Origin: Leptospira sp. | GTDB lineage: Bacteria; Spirochaetota; Leptospiria; Leptospirales; Leptospiraceae | Direction of reading: 5' to 3' | Assembly: GCA_027531445.1 (NCBI GenBank) | Contig: JAPZRK010000030.1 | Span: 1-64,000 of the forward strand | DNA length: 64,000 bases | Shown here: in pieces, positions 1-8,025 of the stretch | Layout: the number at the start of each line of letters is the position of its first letter | Numbering within the stretch: position 1 is the stretch's first letter | Translations under genes and position numbers: made by a program | Notes under the pieces: generated by a model | Databases searched by the model: none | Told to the model about the DNA's origin: nothing | What the model saw: only the letters and a program-made list of their open reading frames with translations

Positions 1-1
1 T

Positions 2-595
2 TATTTTATACCGGATTCATGGAAAAAAGGTAGGTCTCTTACTATCTTCTTTTTAGTTTCAATTGTTTTGAATTTTATCTCAAACTTGGATGGATTTCAA
101 AAGTATCTTCCTCAATGGTATCAATCCATCTCTATCTTCAACTATATTGGATTTTTCGCAATCGGTCTTATTTTAAAAAACATAAGAACTCATAAATTAG
201 AAATGAGAGATATTACGTTTTATATTCTCACCATCTCCTTTTTGATACTGATCACTCTCGTTTTCGTGTTTAGTCTAAGTCAGATACAATTGAAGAATCA
301 TCATTTGACTTATCCGCTTGTTACTATCTTTTTACTATTTTTAATTCTAAATAAGGAACCAATTGGAATTTTGGCGAACACTTTGGAATTTTTGGGTAAA
401 CAAAGTCTTTATATCTTTTTAATTCACCCGTTCGTCATTCATCAAATGCATGTATTTGATCCGTTTTGGATGGGTCCCCCAGCTATCGCATATTTTGTTA
501 CTTTGGTAATAAACCTAGCAATTCCTGCTTTGATTGCATACTTGATTACAAACCGAAAGGAAATTTTTTCAAGTTCACAGCAGAAGAATTCCTAA
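2..595 (+). CDS. Acyltransferase-3 family membrane protein, C-terminal part (5' end outside window)
   Basis: The reading frame is open to the left edge of the window, so the start lies upstream and only the last ~198 residues are visible. They form about five hydrophobic membrane segments, followed by a segment containing GKQSLYIFLIHPFVI. That resembles the last helices of integral-membrane acyltransferase-3 (OafA/NodX-type) proteins, which O-acylate surface sugars. The catalytic N-terminal part with its His motif is not in view, so the family call rests on topology and this motif only. The 3' end overlaps the convergent FMN reductase gene by 50 bases. Confidence 0.6.
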   Translation, partial: YFIPDSWKKGRSLTIFFLVSIVLNFISNLDGFQKYLPQWYQSISIFNYIGFFAIGLILKNIRTHKLEMRDITFYILTISFLILITLVFVFSLSQIQLKNHHLTYPLVTIFLLFLILNKEPIGILANTLEFLGKQSLYIFLIHPFVIHQMHVFDPFWMGPPAIAYFVTLVINLAIPALIAYLITNRKEIFSSSQQKNS

Positions 596-1151
596 CTGAA
601 GTTAATGCTTTCGAGTATTCGATCAATAGGCTCAATGAGTAATCTAATCTTTCTCTAATGTATTCATCTTCTTTCCCCACGGGTAGTTCACCATTTAAAA
701 CTGACTCAACATGTCTCACAATTACGTGATCAGGGATGTAGACGATTCGAGTATTCTTATAGCTGGACATCCTTAACTCTGCATTCGGATAAGAACCACC
801 CATTCCAGAAGAAACTGTAATAATCAGTCCAGGTTTATGTGCAAAATCCGCACTTGACGCATAGAGAAACAGATTTTTTAAAGCGGGGCTAGCCATCCCA
901 GCATATTCAGGGCTCAAAAAAATGAAACCATCTGAATCTTTCATTCCTTCTGAAAACTGATTCCAAGTTTGCTTTAACTCCGAATCACGTTCCCACATGC
1001 TGGGATCCCAAAGCGGCAATGGGTTTTCACCTAAGTCAAATATCTTTGATTCCTTTGCGCCTAATGCCTGTAATTTTGTCTTGAGATAATTTGCTACCTT
1101 ACCGGACTGAGACGATACACGATGGCTTCCAACGATTAGAGAAAAATTCAT
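546..1151 (-). CDS. NADPH-dependent FMN reductase (flavodoxin-like fold)
   Basis: A 201-residue protein. The N-terminal strand is followed by a phosphate-binding loop (GSHRVSSQSGKVANYL, residues ~8-23). The family hallmark PEYAGMASPALKN lies near residue 81, and a GMGGSYPNAELR segment follows near residue 115. Such proteins use NAD(P)H to reduce FMN, quinones, azo dyes or chromate in the cytosol. Its ATG overlaps the stop of the upstream gene by four bases (ATGA), so it is translationally coupled to the parA-parB-orf cluster even though its function has no obvious link to partition. Substrate cannot be inferred. Confidence 0.85.
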   Translation of the reverse strand: MNFSLIVGSHRVSSQSGKVANYLKTKLQALGAKESKIFDLGENPLPLWDPSMWERDSELKQTWNQFSEGMKDSDGFIFLSPEYAGMASPALKNLFLYASSADFAHKPGLIITVSSGMGGSYPNAELRMSSYKNTRIVYIPDHVIVRHVESVLNGELPVGKEDEYIRERLDYSLSLLIEYSKALTSVRNSSAVNLKKFPFGL

Positions 1152-1825
1152 TTTGCGCTACTCCCACCTTGATTTTTGTTACCTTTAAAATTATTTTTTT
1201 TCTTATTCTTCCATCTTCGGTTATTGTTTTGATTTTTATTTGACGCCCCTTCTCTGCCTTGTTGAGCTGATTTTTTGTAAGAATTTTCTCTCTGCTCTTG
1301 TTTGATTTGCTCAAACTTTTCTTTTTTGGCTTCCTTCTCTTTATTAAATCTAAGCCTTTCGTCACCCTCCAATTCGAGATAACCGAAAAGGAATCCACAT
1401 AAAATGCTAATCTCACGCTCCCATTGCTTTTTATCTAATTCTCCATAGATAGGATGTTCTCCAAATGGGCCTGAATGTAATCGAAAAGCTGTGATGGCTG
1501 TTTTTAATCTTATTTCTGAAGATTTGTCGTCACCTGTTTCGGTTTTGTTAGGAAATCCGAATATCTGATTTGCTTTCGTATATGTACCGCTAGAAATGAG
1601 TTTCGCATATTTGTATTTGCCTACAAATTTATTCCAAACTCCCACAGCACTCTTAAGGCCTGCACTTTGGATTGACGTTTCAATGGAGGTAGCTAAAAAG
1701 TCAAAAATCTGATATATGGTTAAATCGTATTTTTGACTTTTTTTACAAGCCGTAATAATATTTAACTCCTTTTCTACCTCGTCTAAATTTCGCAATTTAA
1801 TAGTATTTTTCATCTTCCCTCTCAA
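1148..1825 (-). CDS. Unknown third gene of the left par operon, with basic low-complexity tail
   Basis: I do not recognise this 225-residue protein. Residues ~1-145 look globular and helical. They are followed by a charged, probably coiled stretch (KEKEAKKEKFEQIKQEQREN) and a C-terminal tail rich in Asn, Lys, Arg and Gly, of the kind often seen in nucleic-acid-binding proteins. The first ATG overlaps the parB stop as ATGA; a second ATG four codons in is also possible. The position after parA-parB suggests a replicon-maintenance accessory role (a DNA- or RNA-binding partner), which is inference from context only. Confidence 0.7.
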   Translation of the reverse strand: MRGKMKNTIKLRNLDEVEKELNIITACKKSQKYDLTIYQIFDFLATSIETSIQSAGLKSAVGVWNKFVGKYKYAKLISSGTYTKANQIFGFPNKTETGDDKSSEIRLKTAITAFRLHSGPFGEHPIYGELDKKQWEREISILCGFLFGYLELEGDERLRFNKEKEAKKEKFEQIKQEQRENSYKKSAQQGREGASNKNQNNNRRWKNKKKNNFKGNKNQGGSSAK

Positions 1826-2526
1826 ATTATTCCGTATTTTTTCTTTAATGATGTGAAATCTTTCTGAAAGTTTTCGCGGGCACGATTTGTAAGTGAACTC
1901 AAATCTAGCGAGACATTAAATCTAACTTGCTTCAAAGGTGAAATCGTTTCACCCCCCCGATTTTCTTTCTTTTTTAAGACTTCTTCTAAATTTTTCACCG
2001 AAAGTGGCTTCCCCGAAATCATAAGTTCCATAACGGATTTTTGATCTAATCTAGCAATGGAACTTAATTGTTTAATATAGCGCTCTGTATATCCTAAAAG
2101 CTTCGAGACCTCTTCTGCTGTCTTCTTTTTGTCCTTCCTCAGGTATTGGATTGCTCTACCTACCTCCCAAGGATTCAAATTTTTACGTTTTTCATTTTCT
2201 GCAAGAGACATCTCATAGCAGATATCTTCATCAGCATCAGTAATGATCGCCGGTATTTCTTTCCATCCCAGTTTTAAGGCGGCCCGATAACGTCTTTCTC
2301 CAGCTACAATCATAAACTTACTTTTATCTTTTCGAACAAGTATTGGTTCAATTAGACCTAGTCGATCCATTGACTGTACCAGATCTTCAACATCCTCCTT
2401 GCCAATCAATCTTGGTTGTAATGGATTTGGCTGGATGCTATTTAGATCAATAGTTGATGAGGGCTGTTTTTTTTCAGTGTAGGCTGAGATTAAATCCAGT
2501 GCTCGAAATTCACTTTTTTTTGACAT
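1822..2526 (-). CDS. parB: ParB/Spo0J-type partition protein (left system)
   Basis: A 234-residue protein. The N-terminal ParB/Srx domain (residues ~23-115) has NPLQPR and the CTP-binding motif GERRYRAAL (~77-85). A KorB-type helix-turn-helix region (~130-175, TAEEVSKLLGYTERYIKQL) should read parS. The C-terminal part is short for the family, so the dimerisation domain is small or divergent. It overlaps parA by 17 bases. A perfect 7+3+7 palindrome of the same type as the one upstream of parA lies inside this gene. It is only distantly similar to the ParB encoded at 27.2-28.0 kb. Confidence 0.9.
   Translation of the reverse strand: MSKKSEFRALDLISAYTEKKQPSSTIDLNSIQPNPLQPRLIGKEDVEDLVQSMDRLGLIEPILVRKDKSKFMIVAGERRYRAALKLGWKEIPAIITDADEDICYEMSLAENEKRKNLNPWEVGRAIQYLRKDKKKTAEEVSKLLGYTERYIKQLSSIARLDQKSVMELMISGKPLSVKNLEEVLKKKENRGGETISPLKQVRFNVSLDLSSLTNRARENFQKDFTSLKKKYGII
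1937..1953. promoter_or_regulatory. Candidate parS site inside left parB
   Basis: GGTGAAATCGTTTCACC is a perfect inverted repeat with 7-base arms and a 3-base centre. It matches the palindrome upstream of parA (3497-3515) in both arms and differs only in the centre. parS sites within or beside par genes are common. Assignment to this ParB is inference. Confidence 0.55.
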
Positions 2527-3436
2527 TCAACTTCTCCTTCACTTCGTTTGCCAATTCCTTAAAATTTTTCAACGTTGCATTATCTATTTTTGACAATGAC
2601 GTCATTTTTGCTTGGGCTTGAGGTATAGATTCACGTCGAGCGATAACAGTTTCAAAAACTGGAAAATATTTTTTTATCCCTTCTGCCAAACCAGACAAGG
2701 CTTTCTGTGACTCATATTGATTCAATACCGCTCCGAGCAATACCAATCTTTGATTCGCCTTCTTTTGAATCTTTTGTATGGTTTCATATAAGTCTTTGAT
2801 ACCTTGTAGGCTAAATGCTCTCGTTTGAATGGGAACGAGAATATAATCTGCCGCAATCAGTGCATTCTCAAGAATAAGACCAAGCGATGGCGGGCAATCT
2901 ATAATAATATATTCATACTCAGATCGAATCGGAAGAAGAGCGTCTTTCAGCAATTCAAAATCATCGCGATCATACGGAGTTGTTAAGTTTGCAAGCTTCA
3001 ATGTAGATGGAACCAAATGAAAATTTTCAGAAAGCTTCACAATTATTTGCGATAAGGATTTTGGTTTCACTCCTTGATAACCCAAACACTCCATAACGGA
3101 AGGTACATCTTCGTTCAGAAAAAGTTGGGTAGCATTCGCTTGCGGATCCCAGTCAACCAACAGAACTTTATGTTCGAGTGCCAACGCTTCCGAGAGATAT
3201 AGGCTTATTGTCGTTTTTCCTTCGCCACCTTTTTGGTTTGAAATCGCTATTACATGAGATTCAAAGTATTCCTTGTCAGAAAAATCGAAGTATTTGTTGA
3301 GCACTGAACCTTTGATTTTGCCCGACTTAATTCCAGGTATCTTTAAATCCTTAGCTCGCTTTACAAATTCTTCTACTTCTAAATTTAACAATTTAGAGAT
3401 TTGACCAATGGTAAAATCTTTTTCTTCTTCTATCAT
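2510..3436 (-). CDS. parA: ParA partition ATPase with N-terminal helix-turn-helix domain (left system)
   Basis: A 308-residue ParA of the larger, plasmid type Ia kind. Residues ~6-60 form a MerR-like DNA-binding helix-turn-helix (TIGQISKLLNLEVEEFVKRA). The ATPase domain begins near residue 62 with the deviant Walker A KGGEGKTT, followed by DWDPQANAT and the Walker B region IIIDCPPSLG. In type Ia systems the extra domain lets ParA repress its own operon, while the ATPase moves ParB-parS complexes over the nucleoid. The ATG is preceded by AGGA about six bases upstream. It leads the operon parA-parB-orf-FMN reductase. Confidence 0.92.
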   Translation of the reverse strand: MIEEEKDFTIGQISKLLNLEVEEFVKRAKDLKIPGIKSGKIKGSVLNKYFDFSDKEYFESHVIAISNQKGGEGKTTISLYLSEALALEHKVLLVDWDPQANATQLFLNEDVPSVMECLGYQGVKPKSLSQIIVKLSENFHLVPSTLKLANLTTPYDRDDFELLKDALLPIRSEYEYIIIDCPPSLGLILENALIAADYILVPIQTRAFSLQGIKDLYETIQKIQKKANQRLVLLGAVLNQYESQKALSGLAEGIKKYFPVFETVIARRESIPQAQAKMTSLSKIDNATLKNFKELANEVKEKLNVKKK

Positions 3437-3472
3437 ACTGTATCCTAATTAGTGTCCTTTTTACCTTCCCAA

Positions 3473-3542
3473 TGTCAATTTAATTATGTCCCATCAGGGT
3501 GAAACCATTTCACCCATTGCGACATGAGAATGGATTTACATA
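3473..3542. promoter_or_regulatory. Divergent promoter region around the upstream parS candidate
   Basis: On the minus strand a TTGACA (-35 type) occupies 3473-3478, ahead of parA; its -10 is weak and its spacing uncertain. On the plus strand TTGCGA (3517-3522) followed 18 bases later by TAATAT fits a promoter for the outer-membrane protein gene. The palindrome at 3497-3515 lies between them, so a protein bound there could affect both directions. Confidence 0.4.
3497..3515. promoter_or_regulatory. Candidate parS site or operator upstream of left parA
   Basis: GGGTGAAACCATTTCACCC is a perfect inverted repeat with 8-base arms and a CCA centre, 60 bases upstream of the parA start. The same arms recur inside parB (1937-1953), and a degenerate version lies at 7434-7450. 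The most economical reading is a parS centromere for the left ParB. Alternatively it is the operator of the helix-turn-helix domain of ParA. Confidence 0.6.
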
Positions 3543-3569
3543 ATATAGTGTTTTTAGAACATCTATTTG

Positions 3570-4634
3570 GTGAAATTTTTAATAACTGGAATCATTTTTA
3601 TACTAAACTTATTCGCTTTTTCTCCAATCACAGCGGAAGCTATCTGGGGCCCGACACTAGAAAGGGGAGGGGGGGAGTATGTATTTGAGACAGGAAACAG
3701 GTTCCCGAATCTCTCTGGGATACGCGGAGGATCAAGAATCACATTTCCAAGAAATTTTACACAATTTGGACTTTTTGGATCTTATTTTGATTCAAAATGG
3801 GAGGTTAGGGGATCAATAAAAACTACTGGTTGGAATCAAAATTCTGGGGAAGCTAGAGATGAAGATTTTGTGTTGGGAAATACCTCTCAAGAACGCACAA
3901 CTCAAATAGCCACAAGAGAATGGAGTTATTCCGATTCGGGTCATGTTTTTTCCGGCTCAAGAAATTTTGCTGACGGAAAAGGAAAATCTACCATTAGACA
4001 GGATATCATTGAAGCATACGGAAGGTATTATTTTAACGGAGCCAGTCCAGATTATTGGAAAGAAAGTAATGGATTCTTTATCACTACAGGTCTTCGTTAC
4101 AGTTACTTCAAATATCTTCTATACGATGTGAATCAATTTGTAGATTCAAGACCAATCTTCTATGCCCCTATCGGGATCGGGCTTTCGTTCTCGAATAATT
4201 TGTATGAATTTTTTTATGGTCTTGGTTATAGATATAGCGTAGAGAAATTTTATTTAGACGTATCATTTATGCCATCTTTAGGAAGAATCATCACCAGAGA
4301 TTTCCATATTCAAAGGTCTATAAATTTTCTGTCAGATAATTATGGTGCTGGATGGCAATCTAATATCGAAGTAGGTTATGCACTTTCCGAAAGCTGGTTG
4401 AGTTATGTACGTCTTGGTCATAGACGATTTTTCTCCGAGGGACGATTTACTGCAAGAGGAGGCCTATCTCAGCAAGATCTTCTGTCTAATCTCTCGGGTG
4501 GTTTCAAATCTCATATTAATATTAAAGACTTTTCTATCGAAATAGGATTTTTAAATAAAGTAAACTGGAATGAAAAAGAATTGGTTCCCACTGAAGATCA
4601 GCCTGTCAAAAACAATGGTGAATTCAAAAATTAG
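3570..4634 (+). CDS. Putative outer-membrane beta-barrel protein, unknown family
   Basis: About 354 residues. A signal peptide (MKFLITGIIFILNLFAF...AEA, cleavage near residue 22) is followed by alternating hydrophobic/polar strands rich in Tyr, Phe, Gly and Arg, typical of outer-membrane barrels. I could not place it in a named family. The GTG at 3570 is preferred over a TTG one codon earlier because it gives the cleaner signal peptide; no strong ribosome site is visible. Its 3' end overlaps the next gene by 20 bases, so the two may be cotranscribed. Confidence 0.65.
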   Translation: MKFLITGIIFILNLFAFSPITAEAIWGPTLERGGGEYVFETGNRFPNLSGIRGGSRITFPRNFTQFGLFGSYFDSKWEVRGSIKTTGWNQNSGEARDEDFVLGNTSQERTTQIATREWSYSDSGHVFSGSRNFADGKGKSTIRQDIIEAYGRYYFNGASPDYWKESNGFFITTGLRYSYFKYLLYDVNQFVDSRPIFYAPIGIGLSFSNNLYEFFYGLGYRYSVEKFYLDVSFMPSLGRIITRDFHIQRSINFLSDNYGAGWQSNIEVGYALSESWLSYVRLGHRRFFSEGRFTARGGLSQQDLLSNLSGGFKSHINIKDFSIEIGFLNKVNWNEKELVPTEDQPVKNNGEFKN

Positions 4635-5322
4635 TTACCCTGGATTGGGTTATCTTTGTGAACTGAGACAGATTCGTTCAAAAAATGTTTCATTAACTGT
4701 ATACCCAAACAACCGCATTGTATTGCGATATCCGAGACATGTTTCGAAGAAGTTTATTCATGACTTTCTAATTGAACGAAGCGAATGGGTTAAGAATCAG
4801 TATGAAAAGAATGATTCGCAAAACCCCAAGAAGACCAGCTTTGAAGATGGTGAAGTTTTGCCTTTGTTTGGAAGCAAAAAAAAGGTAGTTCATACGAAAA
4901 CCAATCAAAGTCAATGTACCGACACAGAACTGATTCTTAACGTAAAGTCAATTCGCTCCGAAAATGGAAGAATCAAATTAGCAAAAAAAATACTCCGGGA
5001 TGAATTAGAGAGGCGTTCACTTCCAAAATTAAGGAAGTATCTTCAGAAAGTTGGAACGAGTAACTATAATACGAATTTTAAACTGATGAGATCCTTGTGG
5101 GGTAGCTGTACCCATGAAAATAAGATTACACTTAACTTAGCCTTAGTATTCTGTCCGGAATTTGTATTAAATTATGTAATTCTTCATGAAGTGGCACACA
5201 CAAAGGAGCGAAACCATTCCAGCAAGTTTTGGAATCAAGTTGAAAGTTTAGATCCAGATTATAAAGAAGCGGAAAAATGGATAAAGATCCACGGAAAACG
5301 CATGTTATGTTATTTGTATTGA
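4615..5322 (+). CDS. YgjP-type (DUF45) zinc metallopeptidase
   Basis: About 235 residues. The C-terminal third carries the family signature: WGSC, then HEVAHTKERNHSSKFW, i.e. HExxH followed by a third zinc-ligand His as in SprT/WSS1-like zincins. The N-terminal half has the beta-rich region of YgjP proteins (TVYPNNRIVLRYP). These cytosolic proteins are predicted peptidases, often next to restriction-modification or house-cleaning genes; the substrate is unknown. The ATG at 4615 is chosen because the longer in-frame extension lies entirely within the previous gene. The low-molecular-weight phosphatase follows 3 bases later. Confidence 0.85.
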   Translation: MVNSKISYPGLGYLCELRQIRSKNVSLTVYPNNRIVLRYPRHVSKKFIHDFLIERSEWVKNQYEKNDSQNPKKTSFEDGEVLPLFGSKKKVVHTKTNQSQCTDTELILNVKSIRSENGRIKLAKKILRDELERRSLPKLRKYLQKVGTSNYNTNFKLMRSLWGSCTHENKITLNLALVFCPEFVLNYVILHEVAHTKERNHSSKFWNQVESLDPDYKEAEKWIKIHGKRMLCYLY

Positions 5323-5325
5323 CCC

Positions 5326-5811
5326 ATGAAATTCCCAATTAAAATATTGTTCATTTGTTTAGGAAATATTTGCCGATCGCCTGCCGCAGAGGGTGCGTTT
5401 AAAAAATTGATAACAGAGAAAAAGCTAACAGATTATTTCGTAGTTGATTCTGCTGGCACTTCAGGCTATCATGATGGCGAACTAGCCGATCCTAGAACTA
5501 GAGAAGTGGCAAGAAAAAGAGGGATTAATTTAGACCATATTTCTCGCAAACTCAGACTTGCAGATTTTCAAGATTTTAATTACCTGATCGCGATGGATCA
5601 AAATAACAAAGCAGAAATTCAAAAACTTGCAAAAACGGATGATGATAGATCAAAAATATACTTATTCCGAGAATTCAGTGATACTTCGAAAGGTTTATCA
5701 GTTCCAGACCCGTACTATGGAGATATAGCACAATTTGAAAATGTGCAGGATATAGTCGAAACGAGCTCTAAAGACTTATTGGAATACCTAATTGCTAAGC
5801 ATCAAATATAA
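5326..5811 (+). CDS. Low-molecular-weight protein tyrosine phosphatase
   Basis: A 161-residue protein with the phosphatase loop CLGNICRSP near residue 12 (CX5R: nucleophilic Cys and phosphate-binding Arg) and the catalytic acid in VPDPYYGD near residue 126. Its length is normal for the family. It hydrolyses phosphotyrosine or related phosphoesters in the cytosol; homologues regulate polysaccharide export or stress responses. It lies directly after the YgjP-like gene and is probably in the same transcript. Confidence 0.92.
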   Translation: MKFPIKILFICLGNICRSPAAEGAFKKLITEKKLTDYFVVDSAGTSGYHDGELADPRTREVARKRGINLDHISRKLRLADFQDFNYLIAMDQNNKAEIQKLAKTDDDRSKIYLFREFSDTSKGLSVPDPYYGDIAQFENVQDIVETSSKDLLEYLIAKHQI

Positions 5812-5824
5812 TCTGAAACATTTC

Positions 5825-6070
5825 TCAATTCGTCCTTAGATCATATTTATTCTTCTTCGCTTCTGCATTACACTTTCTCGCAACAAGTTCAGTGTTCGCA
5901 ACATAGATAGCCTGTGATTGATCCCGATTGATACTTGCCGCATATCTATCTAGAATAGGAATCATATATAAATATGCCCTATTTCTTTGATCTTCACATT
6001 CCTCACGAATATTTTCCTCATTGGAAAGCATACAAGAGCAGAAAAAACAAAGCACAAATAAAATTCTCAT
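5825..6070 (-). CDS. Small lipoprotein, unknown
   Basis: An 81-residue protein with a short signal peptide (MRILFVLCFFCSC) and two Cys that could form a spirochaete-type lipobox, so it is probably lipidated. The rest is charged with three further Cys. Function unknown. It overlaps the upstream minus-strand gene by four bases (ATGA), which indicates translational coupling and supports both genes being real. Confidence 0.6.
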   Translation of the reverse strand: MRILFVLCFFCSCMLSNEENIREECEDQRNRAYLYMIPILDRYAASINRDQSQAIYVANTELVARKCNAEAKKNKYDLRTN

Positions 6071-6504
6071 TCAACTGATTCTTTTTCTAAAATTTGATTT
6101 AATTCTAAATAGAGTGCACGATACTCAGGAGTAAGCAATTCAACATCAGAAGTAACCTTAATTAAATCTAATTTTGCTTTTTGGTATTGAGATTTAATAT
6201 ACTCAGGTTTATGTGTCACTTTTAAAGCGATCTCACCTTTATATCCTGTGTCTCCCTGCGCTTCTCTAATGACTGAATTTGCACGTAGTAGATAGACAAT
6301 AACGATTAAATCATTTTTCTTTGCTGATTTCTGGCCATTGATTGCTTCATCATAGTATCTTATTTTTTTTCGATGAATGTTCGTTTTCTCCGATTTTTCT
6401 AAACAATCCTTGATGTTTGAACAAATCTCTTTCGCTTCCAATGTTTTTGCAAATAAAGCACTGAATATAAGTAAAGACCATAAAACTTTCGAATAACTAT
6501 TCAT
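6067..6504 (-). CDS. Secreted helical protein, unknown
   Basis: About 145 residues from the ATG at 6504, which starts a good signal peptide (MNSYSKVLWSLLIFSALFAKTLEA). A longer frame to 6543 would put extra hydrophilic residues before it. The mature part is charged and helical with a Cys pair (EICSNIKDC) just after cleavage. It may hold one TPR-like unit (residues ~45-110), but this is weak. It pairs with the small lipoprotein gene by ATGA overlap; the pair probably acts in the periplasm. Confidence 0.6.
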   Translation of the reverse strand: MNSYSKVLWSLLIFSALFAKTLEAKEICSNIKDCLEKSEKTNIHRKKIRYYDEAINGQKSAKKNDLIVIVYLLRANSVIREAQGDTGYKGEIALKVTHKPEYIKSQYQKAKLDLIKVTSDVELLTPEYRALYLELNQILEKESVE

Positions 6505-6588
6505 ATACAAAATGTAATTCCGAAAAGGACTACATTCAATCATTTAAAATTGTTTTACAAAGTCAACCTTTACGAAAGGTTTAGAATA

Positions 6589-7434
6589 ATGGGTCATTTT
6601 TCAATTCAAACAAAATTCAATACCATTGAAGGAATTGAATGGGGAAACCCAAACGGAAAAACAATATTGGCGGTTCACGGTTGGCTAGATAATGCAAATT
6701 CGTTTGCACCACTTGCTGCGCAACTATCTGACTTTAGATTCATTGCTATCGATTTACCAGGTCATGGAAAATCCAGCCATAAACCTGACCGAACTATTTA
6801 CCATTTTGCAGAATATGTATTAGAAATTATTTCCATTGCAGAAGCGCTTGGATTGGAGAATTTTATTTTACTAGGGCATTCCATGGGTGGAGCGATATCA
6901 ACTTTAGTTGCCGGTTTAGATATTTTGAAAATAGATAAACTTGTGTTAATTGAAGCATTAGGGCCAGTTTCAAGTGATCCAGAAAAAGCACCTAGTATTC
7001 TGAAGGATGCAATCAAACAGATTTTACATCCTAGAGGCAAAAAAGAAACATATTTCCCCAATTGGGAATCTGCGATTTCAGTAAGGATGAGGGCAGGGGA
7101 CATGCTGAAAGAATCTGTTGAATTGCTAATGGAACGAGGTCTTGAAAAAGGACCCAAAGGTCTAAAGCCACGAAGAGATTTAAGGCTACATTTTAACTCA
7201 CTGTTTCGCCTAACGGAAGAACAGGTTTTGGCTTTTTGTAAAAACATTTCAATGCCCACTCTATTGATAGTAGGTGATAAATCTATGTATCCAATCTCCT
7301 CGATTTATGAACAACGTAAGATAGCCGTCAGCAATCTTACTGAAAAAATTCTCTCGGGAGGCCATCATCTCCATTTAGATGACCCCAAGACCGTTGCTCA
7401 TGTAGTAAGATCATTCCTTCAAGAAAGCGTTTGA
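6589..7434 (+). CDS. Alpha/beta hydrolase (serine hydrolase-like)
   Basis: About 281 residues. VHGWLDNANSF holds the oxyanion region, and DLPGHGKS follows. The nucleophile elbow is GHSMGG (Ser near residue 94), and GGHHLHLDDP near the C-terminus supplies the catalytic His. The acid is probably the Asp in VGDKS. The pattern resembles serine hydrolase-like (SERHL) or esterase proteins; substrate unknown. The ATG at 6589 is chosen over a TTG at 6550 because GAAAGG sits eight bases before it. Confidence 0.85.
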   Translation: MGHFSIQTKFNTIEGIEWGNPNGKTILAVHGWLDNANSFAPLAAQLSDFRFIAIDLPGHGKSSHKPDRTIYHFAEYVLEIISIAEALGLENFILLGHSMGGAISTLVAGLDILKIDKLVLIEALGPVSSDPEKAPSILKDAIKQILHPRGKKETYFPNWESAISVRMRAGDMLKESVELLMERGLEKGPKGLKPRRDLRLHFNSLFRLTEEQVLAFCKNISMPTLLIVGDKSMYPISSIYEQRKIAVSNLTEKILSGGHHLHLDDPKTVAHVVRSFLQESV

Positions 7435-7450
7435 ATGAAATCATTTCACC
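7434..7450. promoter_or_regulatory. Degenerate parS-like palindrome after the hydrolase gene
   Basis: AATGAAATCATTTCACC matches 15 of the 17 positions of GGTGAAAnnnTTTCACC, with one perfect half-site. It overlaps the hydrolase stop codon and lies in the short gap before the thioesterase gene. It could be an outlying parS of the left system or chance. Confidence 0.3.
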
Positions 7451-7482
7451 CCTTCCGAAAAATTCCAAAAAATTGAGCACAT

Positions 7483-8025
7483 ATGAACGATATAAACATG
7501 AAACCATCGATTCACGGCGACCAGATTCATCATTCAACATGTTTCGGTTGTGGCAAGGATAACCCCATCGGACTTGCAGCAGACTTCACTTTTGATGATA
7601 ATAGCGGGGAAGTAAAGTTTACGTATAATTTTAAAAAGTTTTTTAATGGGGCACCCACTTTCGTACATGGTGGAATTCTTTCTGCAATTTTGGATGAGGC
7701 AATGGGTGATCTTTGTTTTCACTTAGGCTATATCGTCATGACAGATACGATGAGTTTCAAGTTCCATAAAGCAACACCCGTCGAAAGTGATTTAATCATT
7801 CGAGCCTGGCCTATCAAAAAAGCAAAACGAAAGGTCTTTTTGGAATGCGAAATTACTTCCATGTCTGGAGAAATCTTCTACGTGAAAGGAGAGGGAGCCT
7901 TTCACATACTTCCTCCTCGTTTTTTCTCAGAGAAACTCACTGGCGAAAAAAACTCAGTTGCCTTTGATTTGTTATCCGTGAATAAATTAAAACGCGCACA
8001 CTTATTTGATAGGATTAGTACATGA
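7483..8025 (+). CDS. PaaI-type hotdog-fold thioesterase
   Basis: A 180-residue protein. The N-terminal CFGCGKDNPIGL, then HGGILSAILDEAMG carrying the catalytic Asp/Glu-containing helix, are typical of PaaI/4HBT acyl-CoA thioesterases. The product hydrolyses an acyl-CoA or removes stalled CoA adducts in the cytosol; substrate unknown. An alternative ATG lies five codons downstream. The stop overlaps the next start (ATGA at 8022), which ties it to the Bat operon that follows. Confidence 0.82.
   Translation: MNDINMKPSIHGDQIHHSTCFGCGKDNPIGLAADFTFDDNSGEVKFTYNFKKFFNGAPTFVHGGILSAILDEAMGDLCFHLGYIVMTDTMSFKFHKATPVESDLIIRAWPIKKAKRKVFLECEITSMSGEIFYVKGEGAFHILPPRFFSEKLTGEKNSVAFDLLSVNKLKRAHLFDRIST

Noticed and set aside
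1099..1416. 105-codon minus-strand frame
   Set aside because: Lies out of frame inside two overlapping real genes of the par operon.
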